Assembly: GCA_910585605.1 (NCBI GenBank)
Contig: CAJUFL010000027.1
Coordinates: 1-46,494 of the forward strand
Origin: an uncultured Lachnospiraceae bacterium
GTDB taxonomy: Bacteria; Bacillota; Clostridia; Lachnospirales; Lachnospiraceae
Direction: 5' to 3'
DNA: 46,494 nt
The notes under the pieces were generated by a model. The model worked only from the letters and a program-made list of their open reading frames with translations, did no database searches and was not told where the DNA came from. Of the stretch, positions 8,527 through 17,457 are shown piece by piece; the first letter of the stretch is position 1; every line of letters starts with the position of its first letter. Position numbers and translations under genes: made by a program.

Positions 8527-9000
8527 ATGGATAACATTGATAAAAAAATATTACATCTGTTACAGGAGAATGCCAGATATCCGTTAAAATATCTGGCTGG
8601 CAAGGTATTTTTATCATCTCCTGCCGTATCAGCAAGAATTGACCGATTGGAAAAGGCCGAAATCATAACAGGCTATCATGCCACAGTGGATCCCGTTATG
8701 CTGGATTACCATGTAACGGCATTCATAAATATGTCATTAGACCCAAAACAAAAACCCATATTTTATCCATATATCGAATCCTGCCCGAATGTACTGGAAT
8801 GCAACTGTGTGACTGGTGCCTATTCCATGCTGATAAAGGTTGCATTTCCAAGCACGATGGAACTGGATTCCTTCATCGGACAATTGCAAAAATACGGGAA
8901 GACCGAAACACAGATTGTATTTTCCACTCCGGTCAAACCCAGAGGAATTGATGTATATGCATCAATGTCACCAGAAGAATCTGACGATATAGAAAAATAA
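8527..9000 (+). CDS. Lrp/AsnC-family transcriptional regulator
   Basis: A 157-residue regulator with an N-terminal helix-turn-helix (NIDKKILHLLQENARYPLKY, then VSARIDRLEKAEIITGY) and a C-terminal RAM ligand-binding domain (LECNCVTGAYSMLIKV). Proteins of this family form octamers or similar assemblies and respond to amino acids. I chose the ATG at 8527, since AAAGGAAGTG precedes it. The gene stands alone between a promoter with a terminator-like leader and a strong terminator at 9016-9060. Which amino acid or genes it controls cannot be told from this window. Confidence 0.88.
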   Translation: MDNIDKKILHLLQENARYPLKYLAGKVFLSSPAVSARIDRLEKAEIITGYHATVDPVMLDYHVTAFINMSLDPKQKPIFYPYIESCPNVLECNCVTGAYSMLIKVAFPSTMELDSFIGQLQKYGKTETQIVFSTPVKPRGIDVYASMSPEESDDIEK

Positions 9001-9015
9001 TTCCCAACAAAAGAA

Positions 9016-9066
9016 GCACCTGAACAAGTGAAATACAAATATACCACTTATTCAGGTGTCTTTTTT
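9016..9066 (+). terminator. intrinsic terminator after the Lrp/AsnC gene
   Basis: A 15-bp stem with one mismatch (9016-9030 with 9045-9059), followed by a run of T at 9061-9066. It may also help to end the convergent gene from the other side. Confidence 0.8.
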
Positions 9067-9951
9067 CTACTGGACTGGATCCTGTGTTGTTACATTTTCA
9101 GTTGTCGTACCCTCTGTTGTTGTATTTTCTGCTGATGTCCCTTCCACTGTCGCTTCCTGTGTATTTTCTTGTGTTGTCAATTGATCGGCCGCAGCATTGG
9201 TTTCAATATTTACTCTGTTAATAATATCATAGAAATCACGCAAAGAAGCATCCTTTTCCTTCAATTCTGTATTCTTCTTCTCTACAGATTTGTATACCTT
9301 CTGAATATCCTTATCGCCTTTTACTTTTTCAATATATTCCGTAATATCCTTTGATAACGTACCATTATGAATTCTGTAGCCCCGTTCTCCATTAACAATA
9401 TATAATGTAATGATATCATACGGTGAGGAATTCACACCTGCAATGGTCAGATTAGCCACAATGAACGCAATATAACTGCCTTCTTCCAGACCTTCTTTCG
9501 TATACACGGTAATATTATTGTATTCTGTAACAAACTCTGCCTTTTTCTTAAGACTTTCATTATCTTTATACACCGAAGCATCTACCACCATATTCTGAAG
9601 CTTTTCATTATCACACTCGGTAATCGCCTGAAAATATTCTTCAATAAAAGCGTTCAGATCTTTATCTGCATCCTTTTCATATGGTACAATGGTATCATGT
9701 TCTTCATCAACATCTATCTTTTTATCTAACAGTGCTTCTTTGTCTTCTTTACTTATATTCCCGCCATTTCCAAAAGGTCTTCCAACAAATACATAAGCCA
9801 GTATACAGCATAAAATGAACACGCTCCAGCCCAGCATCAGTTTTAACTTCGGACTGATATAAACCGTATCATTCCCCATGCTGATTTCCGTTCCTTTTAA
9901 ATGGAACTTCTCATAGGAATCCGACATTTTATCAAATATATTTTTTTTCAT
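9067..9951 (-). CDS. membrane-anchored extracytoplasmic protein of unknown function, 294 aa
   Basis: The protein has a cytoplasmic N-terminus of about 45 residues (MKKNIFDKMSDSYEKFHLKG), one membrane segment around residues 45-66 (LMLGWSVFILCCILAYVFVG), an outside domain, and a Thr/Glu-rich tail of about 40 residues that resembles a wall-spanning linker. The outside domain (a conserved 'VVDASVYKDNESLKKKAEFV' region) looks like a small NTF2-like or sensor-type fold, but I cannot name a family. I chose the second of two adjacent ATG codons because of its better distance from AGGAG. Single gene, convergent with the Lrp/AsnC gene. Confidence 0.7.
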   Translation of the reverse strand: MKKNIFDKMSDSYEKFHLKGTEISMGNDTVYISPKLKLMLGWSVFILCCILAYVFVGRPFGNGGNISKEDKEALLDKKIDVDEEHDTIVPYEKDADKDLNAFIEEYFQAITECDNEKLQNMVVDASVYKDNESLKKKAEFVTEYNNITVYTKEGLEEGSYIAFIVANLTIAGVNSSPYDIITLYIVNGERGYRIHNGTLSKDITEYIEKVKGDKDIQKVYKSVEKKNTELKEKDASLRDFYDIINRVNIETNAAADQLTTQENTQEATVEGTSAENTTTEGTTTENVTTQDPVQ

Positions 9952-10055
9952 CATAATCTCCTGTTTATTATTATACAAAACGTCTATTTTCCGTTATGCT
10001 TTTAACGTCACATGGTACTATTCTAACAAAATGCATATTAAAATGCAACAATCGT

Positions 10056-10084
10056 TTGCTATTTTAAAAGATTTGTAGTATTAT
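10056..10084 (+). promoter_or_regulatory. promoter of tRNA-Arg
   Basis: TTGCTA at 10056-10061, a 17-base spacer, and TATTAT at 10079-10084, 12 bases before the tRNA. Confidence 0.6.
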
Positions 10085-10096
10085 ATTATTTGCAAT

Positions 10097-10168
10097 GCAC
10101 CAGTAGCTCAATGGATAGAGCAATGGCCTCCGGAGCCATGTGAGGAAGTTCGACTCTTCTCTGGTGCA
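10097..10168 (+). tRNA. tRNA-Arg (anticodon CCG)
   Basis: The acceptor stem GCACCAG pairs with CTGGTGC, and the discriminator base is A. The anticodon arm is ATGGC-CTCCGGA-GCCAT, which gives anticodon CCG, reading CGG codons. The T arm has the loop TTCGACT with a 5-bp stem including one G-T pair, and the D arm has AGCTCAATGGATAGAGC. CCA is not encoded. There is no direct repeat or integrase gene nearby to suggest use as an attachment site. Confidence 0.95.
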
Positions 10169-10221
10169 TTTTTTCTTTGTAAAATAAGGAAACGCATATC
10201 AAAAGCAATGAGGTTTTAATC

Positions 10222-10659
10222 ATGCATTATCATATATATTGTAAGGCAAAAACAATACCCTCCAATCATAAATCAGCAATTGCGGAATTTGAAAAAAGAC
10301 TGTCTGCATATTGCAGTACAGCCTTTTATAACAGCACTTCCCTTACATTTCCGAAAAATCTTAACGGCAGCAGCCAGTATTTCCTTCTTGTACAAAACGG
10401 TGTTTCCACCTATTCCTCCATGGAATTTGCAAAATGCATTAATGAAATGCAGTTAAGCGGCAAATCTACAGTTCATGTCATAATCGGATATACGGAAAAT
10501 GAATTATACAAAGCATTGGAATTCGTGACCGGATATCATCCACCTGCTTCCATTTCCCTTACAAAAAATAGTTTGTCAGCTAAAACCCTTGCCCTGTTAT
10601 TTTACGAACAGCTGTATCGGGGCTATACCATTTTGCAGGGAAAAACCTATCACAAATAA
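10222..10659 (+). CDS. RlmH-like SPOUT-domain protein with degenerate SAM loop
   Basis: A 145-residue protein related to the 23S rRNA methyltransferase RlmH. The C-terminal part ends in EQLYRGYTILQGKTYHK, which matches the RlmH tail (EQIYRAFRIINGEPYHK in typical members). In place of the SAM-binding loop IGGSxGL it has IGYTENELYKAL, so it may not bind SAM well. It faces the gene at 10665-11123, an RlmH that keeps the SAM loop but lacks the C-terminal tail; their stop codons are 5 bases apart. RlmH works as a homodimer whose active sites lie at the interface, so a heterodimer of the two is conceivable. That is inference. Shine-Dalgarno TGAGG precedes the ATG. Confidence 0.75.
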   Translation: MHYHIYCKAKTIPSNHKSAIAEFEKRLSAYCSTAFYNSTSLTFPKNLNGSSQYFLLVQNGVSTYSSMEFAKCINEMQLSGKSTVHVIIGYTENELYKALEFVTGYHPPASISLTKNSLSAKTLALLFYEQLYRGYTILQGKTYHK

Positions 10660-10664
10660 TATTG

Positions 10665-11123
10665 TCACCTGTTTATCATGTTTAAGATTTCTTCACATAA
10701 TATCATCCTCATCATCTGATGGGGAAGAGTCATTTTGGAAAAGCTCATCTTAAAACCTGCACGTTTTTTTATCATGAGTGGTAACCCCAGGGAACCTCCT
10801 ATTATATAAGTTATCCTTTCATACCCATTTTCTTCTGCTTTTTTAATATAATCCCGGTGCTGTACTGTTGTAATTTCTTTTCCCTCTATGCAAAGTGCAA
10901 TCACATAATCTTTTGCAGATATCTTATCATACATTTTAGAGCATTCCTTTTCTAAAAAAATTTCAATATTTTTCTCCCTTAAATTCTCGGGTATCTTTTG
11001 ATCCGGGAATTCCAGAATCTCAATACCGTCTGTCCGCCTCTTTATTGCATCACATAAGCTCTCTATCTCATCACGGTAAAAACTGTCCTTTATTTTTCCC
11101 ACACATAATATTTGGTATTTCAT
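10665..11123 (-). CDS. rlmH: 23S rRNA pseudouridine-1915 N3-methyltransferase RlmH, C-terminally shortened
   Basis: RlmH methylates pseudouridine 1915 in helix 69 of 23S rRNA, using SAM. The N-terminus (MKYQILCVGKIKDSFY), the SAM loop (ITYIIGGSLGLPLMIKKRA) and SFSKMTLPHQMMRMILCEE are typical. The usual ending, about 12 residues with YRA...PYHK, is missing: the protein stops at EEILNMINR, 152 residues. No other frame after the stop holds the missing tail. Those residues are present instead in the convergent paralogue at 10222-10659. I chose the ATG at 11121-11123, since AGGAG precedes it. The loss is either harmless, inactivating, or compensated by the paralogue. Confidence 0.85.
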   Translation of the reverse strand: MKYQILCVGKIKDSFYRDEIESLCDAIKRRTDGIEILEFPDQKIPENLREKNIEIFLEKECSKMYDKISAKDYVIALCIEGKEITTVQHRDYIKKAEENGYERITYIIGGSLGLPLMIKKRAGFKMSFSKMTLPHQMMRMILCEEILNMINR

Positions 11124-11267
11124 AATCTGGCTCCTGACTGCCTGCATCAAATGTTTTCAAAATGTTTCATTCAATGTCATAATTTGTTCATATTTATATT
11201 TTATATTATTTGCATAGTAACTTTTTCATAATTTTTTCATTTAATTCTCCCTTATACTTATTAAGAA

Positions 11268-11292
11268 AGAGACCAGATACTGGTCTCTTTTA
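11268..11292 (-). terminator. intrinsic terminator downstream of the symporter gene
   Basis: A 9-bp perfect stem AGAGACCAG / CTGGTCTCT with a 3-base loop. T-rich sequence flanks it on both strands, so it may act in both directions between the rlmH leader and the symporter gene. Confidence 0.6.
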
Positions 11293-11325
11293 TTTCTGCA
11301 AACAATGAGCCAAGGTACAAGTTTT

Positions 11326-12888
11326 TTACAAATTATCTGTTTTCATATCATCAAATTCTTTCAGTATTTCTTCGGAAGGTTTCTTTGTTGCCAGAGAAAC
11401 TACTATGATCAGAAGCATACTGATCAAAAAGCCAACTGCCAGCGAGTATAACCCTGTCTGACTTCCCAATGTATTCATACTGCCGTCTGCTTCTGAATGG
11501 AAAAGAGGCACATAATCCCAAATCAGCACTGTTGCCGCACCGGATACGATACCAGCAATTGCTCCTGGTAAATTCACCCTGTTCCAGTACAAAGAAAGTA
11601 ATACTATCGGTCCGAATGCTGCACCAAATCCTGCCCATGCATTGGAAACAAGACCCATAACCGAACTGTTAGGATTCAGAGCAATCAGATAGGCAAGTAT
11701 TGCCACAATAACAACAGTTGCACGGCTGACTTTTAACACTGTCTTATCTTTTGCATCTTTTTTCACGATACCTTTGAACAAATCCTCTGCCACAGCAGAT
11801 GCTGTAACCAGCAGCTGCGAATCCGCAGTAGACATGATCGCCGCCAGAATACCACAAAGGAACAGCCCTCCAACAAAAGCAAGATGCAGGTCATTTACAA
11901 ATATCTGTTTGATCATTTCAATAAATACATTCTCGGCTGATATATCTGTTGTCTCACCTAAAATAACCGGATACAGATACGCACGTCCCACAACACCTAT
12001 TACAACCGCAAAGCTCAAAGAAATTGCAACCCATATGATAGCGATCATCTTTGACTTTTTAAGCTCCTTTTCACTGGATACTGCCATAAAACGAACCAGA
12101 ATATGAGGCATACCGAAATATCCCAATCCCCAAGCAAGCTGAGAGATAATATAAACTGCCGATACCCGTGAACCGGAATCTTCCATAATATTCAGAAAAG
12201 AACTTGCTCCTCCTGCTACACCAGTATCCCCTAAAATTCCAACAATATTTTCAGGACCAGTCATAAAATAAGCAATTAACGGCACACTTAATATTCCCAC
12301 CAGCATTAAGGAACCCTGAATAAAATCTGTTACACAGACCGCCATAAAACCTCCCAAAAAGGTATAAATTAATATAACTGCGGCACCTATCGTAAGTGCA
12401 GCCGTATAATTTACTCCAAATACCGAAGAAAACAATTTGCCACCTGCTGTTAAAGCAGACGCTGTATATACCAAAAAGAAAATTACGATTACAACAGAGG
12501 ATGCAACCAATAAAATCTGTCTTTTATCATGAAAACGGTTCTCCAGATAAGCCGGAAGTGTCAGTGAGTTATTTGCACGAATCGTATATCTTCTAAGCCT
12601 TGATGATATAAAAAGCCAGTTACAGACTGTACCGATAAATAAACCAACTGCAATCCATGCCTGCCCCGTTCCGAAAGCATATACACTTCCCGGAAGTCCC
12701 ATCAAAAGCCAGCCGCTCATATCAGATGCCTGTGCAGATAAAGCTGCTACCCAGCCATTTAAATTTCTTCCTCCTAAAAAAAAGTCTTCTGAATTTTTAG
12801 TCTTACCCGCATACCTCGCACCGATTATGATCATCAACATCATATATGCTGCAAATGCAAGTAAAATCCATACTAGTGAATTACTCAT
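11326..12888 (-). CDS. putP: sodium/proline symporter (SSS family)
   Basis: A 520-residue membrane protein with about 13 hydrophobic segments, the size and pattern of PutP. Family signatures are seen: GGRNLNGWVAALSAQASDMSGWLLMGLPG near the N-terminus (first two helices, with the Na+ and proline site) and GILAAIMSTADSQLLVTASAVAEDL in the helix 9 region. It would import proline with Na+ across the cytoplasmic membrane. I chose the ATG at 12886-12888 with AAGGAG upstream. Substrate within the SSS family is inferred from similarity to PutP and could be another amino acid or solute. Confidence 0.85.
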   Translation of the reverse strand: MSNSLVWILLAFAAYMMLMIIIGARYAGKTKNSEDFFLGGRNLNGWVAALSAQASDMSGWLLMGLPGSVYAFGTGQAWIAVGLFIGTVCNWLFISSRLRRYTIRANNSLTLPAYLENRFHDKRQILLVASSVVIVIFFLVYTASALTAGGKLFSSVFGVNYTAALTIGAAVILIYTFLGGFMAVCVTDFIQGSLMLVGILSVPLIAYFMTGPENIVGILGDTGVAGGASSFLNIMEDSGSRVSAVYIISQLAWGLGYFGMPHILVRFMAVSSEKELKKSKMIAIIWVAISLSFAVVIGVVGRAYLYPVILGETTDISAENVFIEMIKQIFVNDLHLAFVGGLFLCGILAAIMSTADSQLLVTASAVAEDLFKGIVKKDAKDKTVLKVSRATVVIVAILAYLIALNPNSSVMGLVSNAWAGFGAAFGPIVLLSLYWNRVNLPGAIAGIVSGAATVLIWDYVPLFHSEADGSMNTLGSQTGLYSLAVGFLISMLLIIVVSLATKKPSEEILKEFDDMKTDNL

Positions 12889-13099
12889 ATACTCTATTCT
12901 CCTTAAAAACACAAAATATGCTATATAGTACCATATATTGCAAAAAAAATCCAGTTAATTAAATTTCGTAGTGACAAACATAGAAAAACAGCATATAATA
13001 AGCAATGTATAATTTTTACATAACACTTTTTATACGAAAATGCTTCAAAATGTTATCTGTCTGATAAGATTTTGGCATCAATATTCGGAGGATAAAATT

Positions 13100-15172
13100 A
13101 TGGATATTCTATCTGTTTTACAGCTTCTGGGAGGTATCGGTCTATTTCTGTATGGTATGAGCCTGATGGGTTCCTCTCTGGAAAAACTTGCAGGTTCCGG
13201 TCTGGAAAGGATTTTAGAGAAACTGACTACCAGTAAGCGAAAAGGAGTCGGATTTATAAAGGGCTGGGGACTTGGTGCCGGTGTCACAGCCATTATCCAA
13301 AGTTCTGCGGCAACCACTATTATGCTGATCGGTTTCGTAAATGCAGGTATTATGAAACTTTCCCAGGCAATTCCCGTAGTTATGGGTTCCAATGTGGGTA
13401 GTACCATTACTGCTCAGATTTTGCGTTTAGGGGATTTGGGTTCTGATAACCTGATTCTTGTTTTATTAAAGCCGTCCTCTTTTGCCCCGATGCTGGTAGG
13501 AATCGGTGCTTTTATCCTGTTGTTTACCACAAAGAAAAAAGCAAAGGACATTGCCGGAATCATGGTAGGTATGGGAGTATTATTTTACGGAATGACTACA
13601 ATGGAATCCGTATTCGCTCCTTTAAAAGACTCTGAAGCATTTCAGACTGCTTTTACTTCCTTCCGCAATCCTATCCTTGGCATTCTCATTGGGCTTGTCA
13701 TTACTGCAATCATTCAAAGTTCTTCTGCTTCCGTAGGTATTTTACAGGCTTTATCAGCTACGGGCGGAGTAAGCTATGCTACAGCAATTCCTATTATCAT
13801 CGGACAAAATCTCGGTAAATGCATGACTATTATTTTGGGCAGTATCGGTGCCAACAAGAAAGCAAAACGGGTATCCATAAGCTACCTGCTCTTCAATATA
13901 ATTGGTGCCGTTATCTTTACAGTTATCATATATGTGATTCAGTATACCGTAGAAATCCCATTCTGGAATGATACAGTAAACCGTGGTAACATTGCAAATA
14001 TTCATTTTCTGTTTAATTTTTTAACAGGTGCACTACTTCTGCCGTTCAGCCAGCAGTTAGGGGATTTCACTGGCAAAATAATCGGGGAAGATGAGATTTC
14101 CAAATCAGACAAAGAACTTGCAACCCTGGATGATATGCTGTTGAATACTCCTACCATTGCTCTTGAACAATGTAAAAACGTAATTTCAGCCATGGCTGAT
14201 GCCATCTATGAAAACTATAAAATAGCAACAGAGTTGATATATAACTATGACCCTTCAAAACGAAACGTCTTAGAGGAAAACGAATCATTTATTGATAAAT
14301 GTGAAAGTGCCCTGTCCGCATATATCGTAAAGATCAATTCCAAAAGACTTTCCAAGGATGACCGTCTGGTAGTATCCGAAATCCTGAATTCTATCAGTGA
14401 TTTTGAGCGTATGGGAGACCACTGTATTAACATCTCTTACGTAGCTCAGGATAAAAATGAACAGGATATCCATTTTTCCCCTGCCGGTCATAAAGAGGTA
14501 GATACCATTGTGTCTGCTGTTGACAATGCTATGAAAACTACCTTTGAAGCCTTCAAACACGACAATGCCAGTGCTGCGATTCGTATTGAACCATTGGCGG
14601 AGGCAATTGACAAATTAAAAGAAACCATTAAAATTCACCATGTGGAACGTTTACAGGCCGGTGACTGCGGGATTGAAGGTGGCATCGCATTAGTTGACCT
14701 TGTAACCAGTTTTGAACGTATTTCTTCCCACTGCTCCAATATTTCCCTCCACGTCATAAAACGAGTGGAAAATGACCTGAATTTCGATGAAATGCATGGA
14801 CATGCCAATGACAGCTTCAGTGAAGAATACAAGGCACTTTACCATTACTATGAATCCCAATATATCACTCCGGTTCTTGATGCTCCGAAACAATCCACTA
14901 ATCTGAACGAAGTGAAACAAGAAAAAATCGAAAAATCAGAGAAGATAAACAAATTGAACAAGTCCTCCAAATCGGAAAAACAGAATAAATCAGATAAAAC
15001 AGGCAAATTGGAAAAAACCGGTAAAACAGAAACATCCAAAAAGATATCTGCCAAACATCCTGAAAAGGAACTCGGCAAACATATAAATAAAAAGTCTCAG
15101 GAAAAGAAAAACATTATAAAAAAAGATTCAGCCAAACATCCAAAAGACGATGAAAAACGGAAGAAAAAATAG
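13100..15172 (+). CDS. Na+/phosphate cotransporter (NptA/YjbB type) with PhoU domain and Lys-rich tail
   Basis: Two NaPi-II repeats carry the QSSAA/QSSSA signatures (GAGVTAIIQSSAATTIMLIGF and LVITAIIQSSSASVGILQAL). They are followed by a PhoU-like helical domain (about residues 350-570) with the ERMGDHCINI and ERISSHCSNI motifs. The protein would carry phosphate with Na+ across the membrane. The ATG at 13100 has GGAGG upstream. The last roughly 90 residues are an unusual low-complexity tail of Lys, Ser and Glu (KSEKINKLNKSSKSEKQNK) with no match to the transporter fold. Such a tail could bind nucleic acid or phosphate polymers, but that is a guess. Confidence 0.85.
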   Translation: MDILSVLQLLGGIGLFLYGMSLMGSSLEKLAGSGLERILEKLTTSKRKGVGFIKGWGLGAGVTAIIQSSAATTIMLIGFVNAGIMKLSQAIPVVMGSNVGSTITAQILRLGDLGSDNLILVLLKPSSFAPMLVGIGAFILLFTTKKKAKDIAGIMVGMGVLFYGMTTMESVFAPLKDSEAFQTAFTSFRNPILGILIGLVITAIIQSSSASVGILQALSATGGVSYATAIPIIIGQNLGKCMTIILGSIGANKKAKRVSISYLLFNIIGAVIFTVIIYVIQYTVEIPFWNDTVNRGNIANIHFLFNFLTGALLLPFSQQLGDFTGKIIGEDEISKSDKELATLDDMLLNTPTIALEQCKNVISAMADAIYENYKIATELIYNYDPSKRNVLEENESFIDKCESALSAYIVKINSKRLSKDDRLVVSEILNSISDFERMGDHCINISYVAQDKNEQDIHFSPAGHKEVDTIVSAVDNAMKTTFEAFKHDNASAAIRIEPLAEAIDKLKETIKIHHVERLQAGDCGIEGGIALVDLVTSFERISSHCSNISLHVIKRVENDLNFDEMHGHANDSFSEEYKALYHYYESQYITPVLDAPKQSTNLNEVKQEKIEKSEKINKLNKSSKSEKQNKSDKTGKLEKTGKTETSKKISAKHPEKELGKHINKKSQEKKNIIKKDSAKHPKDDEKRKKK

Positions 15173-15180
15173 TACACCCA

Positions 15181-15221
15181 AAAAGGACTGCCGCTTAAAA
15201 ACAATGCGGCAGCCCTTTTTT
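15181..15221. terminator. bidirectional intrinsic terminator between the phosphate transporter gene and thiN
   Basis: AAAAGGAC-TGCCGC pairs with GCGGCA-GCCCTTTT; A-rich on the left and T-rich on the right, so it can end transcripts from both sides. The thiN stop codon lies at its edge. Confidence 0.8.
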
Positions 15222-15897
15222 AATCCATGCTTTCTATTATCAGAACCTTTCCCTTATCTAATGATATTCTGGTCTCCTTGTCCACGATCCGGTTACTGAC
15301 TGTCAAACTATTTCCCTGATAAACCTTTTTTTTGTACAACGGATACATTACCCCTGTAATCGTAAGTCCTTCTATGAACTCTGTTATAGGAATCAGTGAA
15401 AGATAAGTTCCATACTGCTCCTTTTTCTGAATAATACAGGGACGATTGTCCGCAGAATCCAATAACCGCACCCTGTTTGTTTCATCTACGATATAGCACT
15501 CAATTCCTGCCTGTCCTGTCAGCAGCAGCAGATTCAGATTCGCCAGCATATGATCTATCCTGCCGCCTGAGGCAGCTAGCAGAGTTATTTTCCCTGCCTT
15601 CTCTTCTATTGCTTTTAAGATAGCAAGCTCTGTATCCGTAGCATCTTTTTTGGCAGGATACCTGTCCAAATATGCGCACTTCTTCCCCTGTGCAATCTGT
15701 TTTTCATACGATTCCAGCAATATTTTATCTACTGTGTCAAAATCTCCGATAATATAATCCGGCACAATCCCAAGAGCCTCCGCATACTCCAGTCCTTTAT
15801 CAACAGCAAAGACCTTATCACAGGATAAGGTCTTCATATATTCTTTTGCAAATCTGATATTTAAATATCCTCCGGTAAGAATTACAATATGCTTCAT
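15220..15897 (-). CDS. thiN: thiamine pyrophosphokinase
   Basis: The enzyme transfers pyrophosphate from ATP to thiamine. The 225-residue protein has the family's GDFDTVD motif, the DKDATDTELA-like segment (KKDATDTELAILKA) and GGRIDHMLANLNLLL. It is the last gene of the prpC-prkC-rsgA-rpe-thiN operon, an order common in Firmicutes. I chose the ATG at 15895-15897, with AGGGTG upstream; a GTG start nine bases earlier is also possible. Eleven bases separate it from rpe. Confidence 0.9.
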   Translation of the reverse strand: MKHIVILTGGYLNIRFAKEYMKTLSCDKVFAVDKGLEYAEALGIVPDYIIGDFDTVDKILLESYEKQIAQGKKCAYLDRYPAKKDATDTELAILKAIEEKAGKITLLAASGGRIDHMLANLNLLLLTGQAGIECYIVDETNRVRLLDSADNRPCIIQKKEQYGTYLSLIPITEFIEGLTITGVMYPLYKKKVYQGNSLTVSNRIVDKETRISLDKGKVLIIESMD

Positions 15898-15908
15898 CTT
15901 ATTCACCC

Positions 15909-16559
15909 TTATAACAATGCCCTAAGCTTTTTAACATTAACAGACGGATTTCCTTTAAATACTGCGGAACCTGCAACAAAAACATTTGCACCAGCAGTTT
16001 TGACCTTTGCAATATTTCCGTAATCAATACCTCCGTCTACTTCAATCCACATATCTTTCCTTCCAAGGGAATCAGCCATCTCTCTAACACTTTTTATCTT
16101 ATCCAGGCTATTCTCAATAAAGGTCTGTCCTCCAAAACCGGGATATACACTCATAATCAAGACCATATCAATAGTCTCTATATAAGGTTCTATAACATCG
16201 GTTGGTGTGTCAGGACTGACTGCCAATCCTGCCCGGACTCCTAGAGAAAGTATTTTTGCAAGAGTTTCTTCTACATTTTTACATGCCTCATAATGAACTG
16301 TAATGATATCCGCTCCTGCATTTTTAAAATCCTCTAAATACCTGATTGGCTCCTGTATCATAAGATGTACATCAAATAATGCTGCTGTCACTTTACGGAC
16401 AGAAGATATAACCGGTGCCCCAAATGATAAGTTAGGAACAAAGCTTCCATCCATTACATCTAAATGAATCACTTCTGCACCTGCCGCTGCTACAATCGCA
16501 ATCTCATTACCTAACGTTGAAAAATCTGCTGATAAAACAGATGGTGCTAAATAATCCAT
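15909..16559 (-). CDS. rpe: ribulose-phosphate 3-epimerase
   Basis: The enzyme interconverts ribulose 5-phosphate and xylulose 5-phosphate in the pentose phosphate pathway. It has 216 residues and a TIM barrel. Signatures are HLDVMDGSFVPNLSFGAP, with metal-binding His and Asp, VHYEAC, MSVYPGFGGQTFI and the second metal Asp in WIEVDGGI. It sits between rsgA and thiN in one transcript. Confidence 0.95.
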   Translation of the reverse strand: MDYLAPSVLSADFSTLGNEIAIVAAAGAEVIHLDVMDGSFVPNLSFGAPVISSVRKVTAALFDVHLMIQEPIRYLEDFKNAGADIITVHYEACKNVEETLAKILSLGVRAGLAVSPDTPTDVIEPYIETIDMVLIMSVYPGFGGQTFIENSLDKIKSVREMADSLGRKDMWIEVDGGIDYGNIAKVKTAGANVFVAGSAVFKGNPSVNVKKLRALL

Positions 16560-16578
16560 ACCATCTTTCTCCCTTTCT

Positions 16579-17457
16579 TTAACTGTATCGTTTCTTATCT
16601 TTTAACTCTTCAAAAAACAACCTGTAATTTTCATATCGGGAAACAGGAATCTTTCCGTCCGCAACAGCCTGCTTGATTCCACATTCTTTTTCTCCCATAT
16701 GATTACATCCTCTAAATCTGCATGCAGGTTCAAACGCCTCAAACTCCCTGTAATATCCCTTTAAATCCTCCGGTTCCATATCATAAAAATAAACGGAACT
16801 GAAACCTGGAGTATCCATCAAAAAAGTATCTTCTCCCACAGGAATAAGTTCAGAATGTCTGGTAGTATGCTTTCCACGCTCTATTTTCTTACTAATATCT
16901 CCAGTATCCATATTTGCCTTTGGATTTAACATATTCATGATAGAAGACTTACCGACACCGGAAGGACCTGCTAAAGCAGTAGTTTTTCCCTTTAAAACAG
17001 CAAGAAGAGCTTCCATCCCATGTTCTTCATAAGTACTGGCAAAAATAACCGGACATTCACTAACAGTATATATTTTCTGATATTTTTTTAAACATATCCC
17101 ATCAACCAAATCTGTTTTATTAAAACAGATAACAGTCGGTACATTCTGTTTTTCCATCATAATCAGAAAACGGTCTAACAAATTAAAGTTAGGTTCCGGC
17201 AGTGCCGCCGCAAAAACTACAAGTGCCTGATCCACATTTGCCACCGCCGGTCGGATCAATTCAGAAGTACGCGGAAGAATCTCTTCAATACTGCCCAGCA
17301 TTTTTCTACTATCTAAAACAGAAATCTCTACATCATCCCCTACTAAGGGTTTTATTTTCTGGTTTCGAAAAACTCCCTTTGCCTTACACTCGTACAGCTT
17401 ATAATCTGCATATACATAATAAAATCCCGCAATTCCTTTAATAATTTTCCCTTTCAT
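16579..17457 (-). CDS. rsgA: ribosome small-subunit GTPase RsgA
   Basis: RsgA is a circularly permuted GTPase that helps mature the 30S subunit. The order of motifs is permuted, as expected: G4 NKTD at residues 113-116 comes before the P-loop GPSGVGKS at 164-171, and G3 DTPGFSS follows. An N-terminal OB fold precedes these and a C-terminal zinc domain (CRFRGCNHMGEKECGIKQAV) follows. At 292 residues the length is normal. It starts directly at the end of prkC, so the two are translationally linked. Confidence 0.95.
   Translation of the reverse strand: MKGKIIKGIAGFYYVYADYKLYECKAKGVFRNQKIKPLVGDDVEISVLDSRKMLGSIEEILPRTSELIRPAVANVDQALVVFAAALPEPNFNLLDRFLIMMEKQNVPTVICFNKTDLVDGICLKKYQKIYTVSECPVIFASTYEEHGMEALLAVLKGKTTALAGPSGVGKSSIMNMLNPKANMDTGDISKKIERGKHTTRHSELIPVGEDTFLMDTPGFSSVYFYDMEPEDLKGYYREFEAFEPACRFRGCNHMGEKECGIKQAVADGKIPVSRYENYRLFFEELKDKKRYS

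Noticed and set aside
10097..10168. tRNA-Arg as an integration site of the island
   Set aside because: About 10 kb of core genes lie between the tRNA and the island, and no repeat of the tRNA 3' end is seen downstream.
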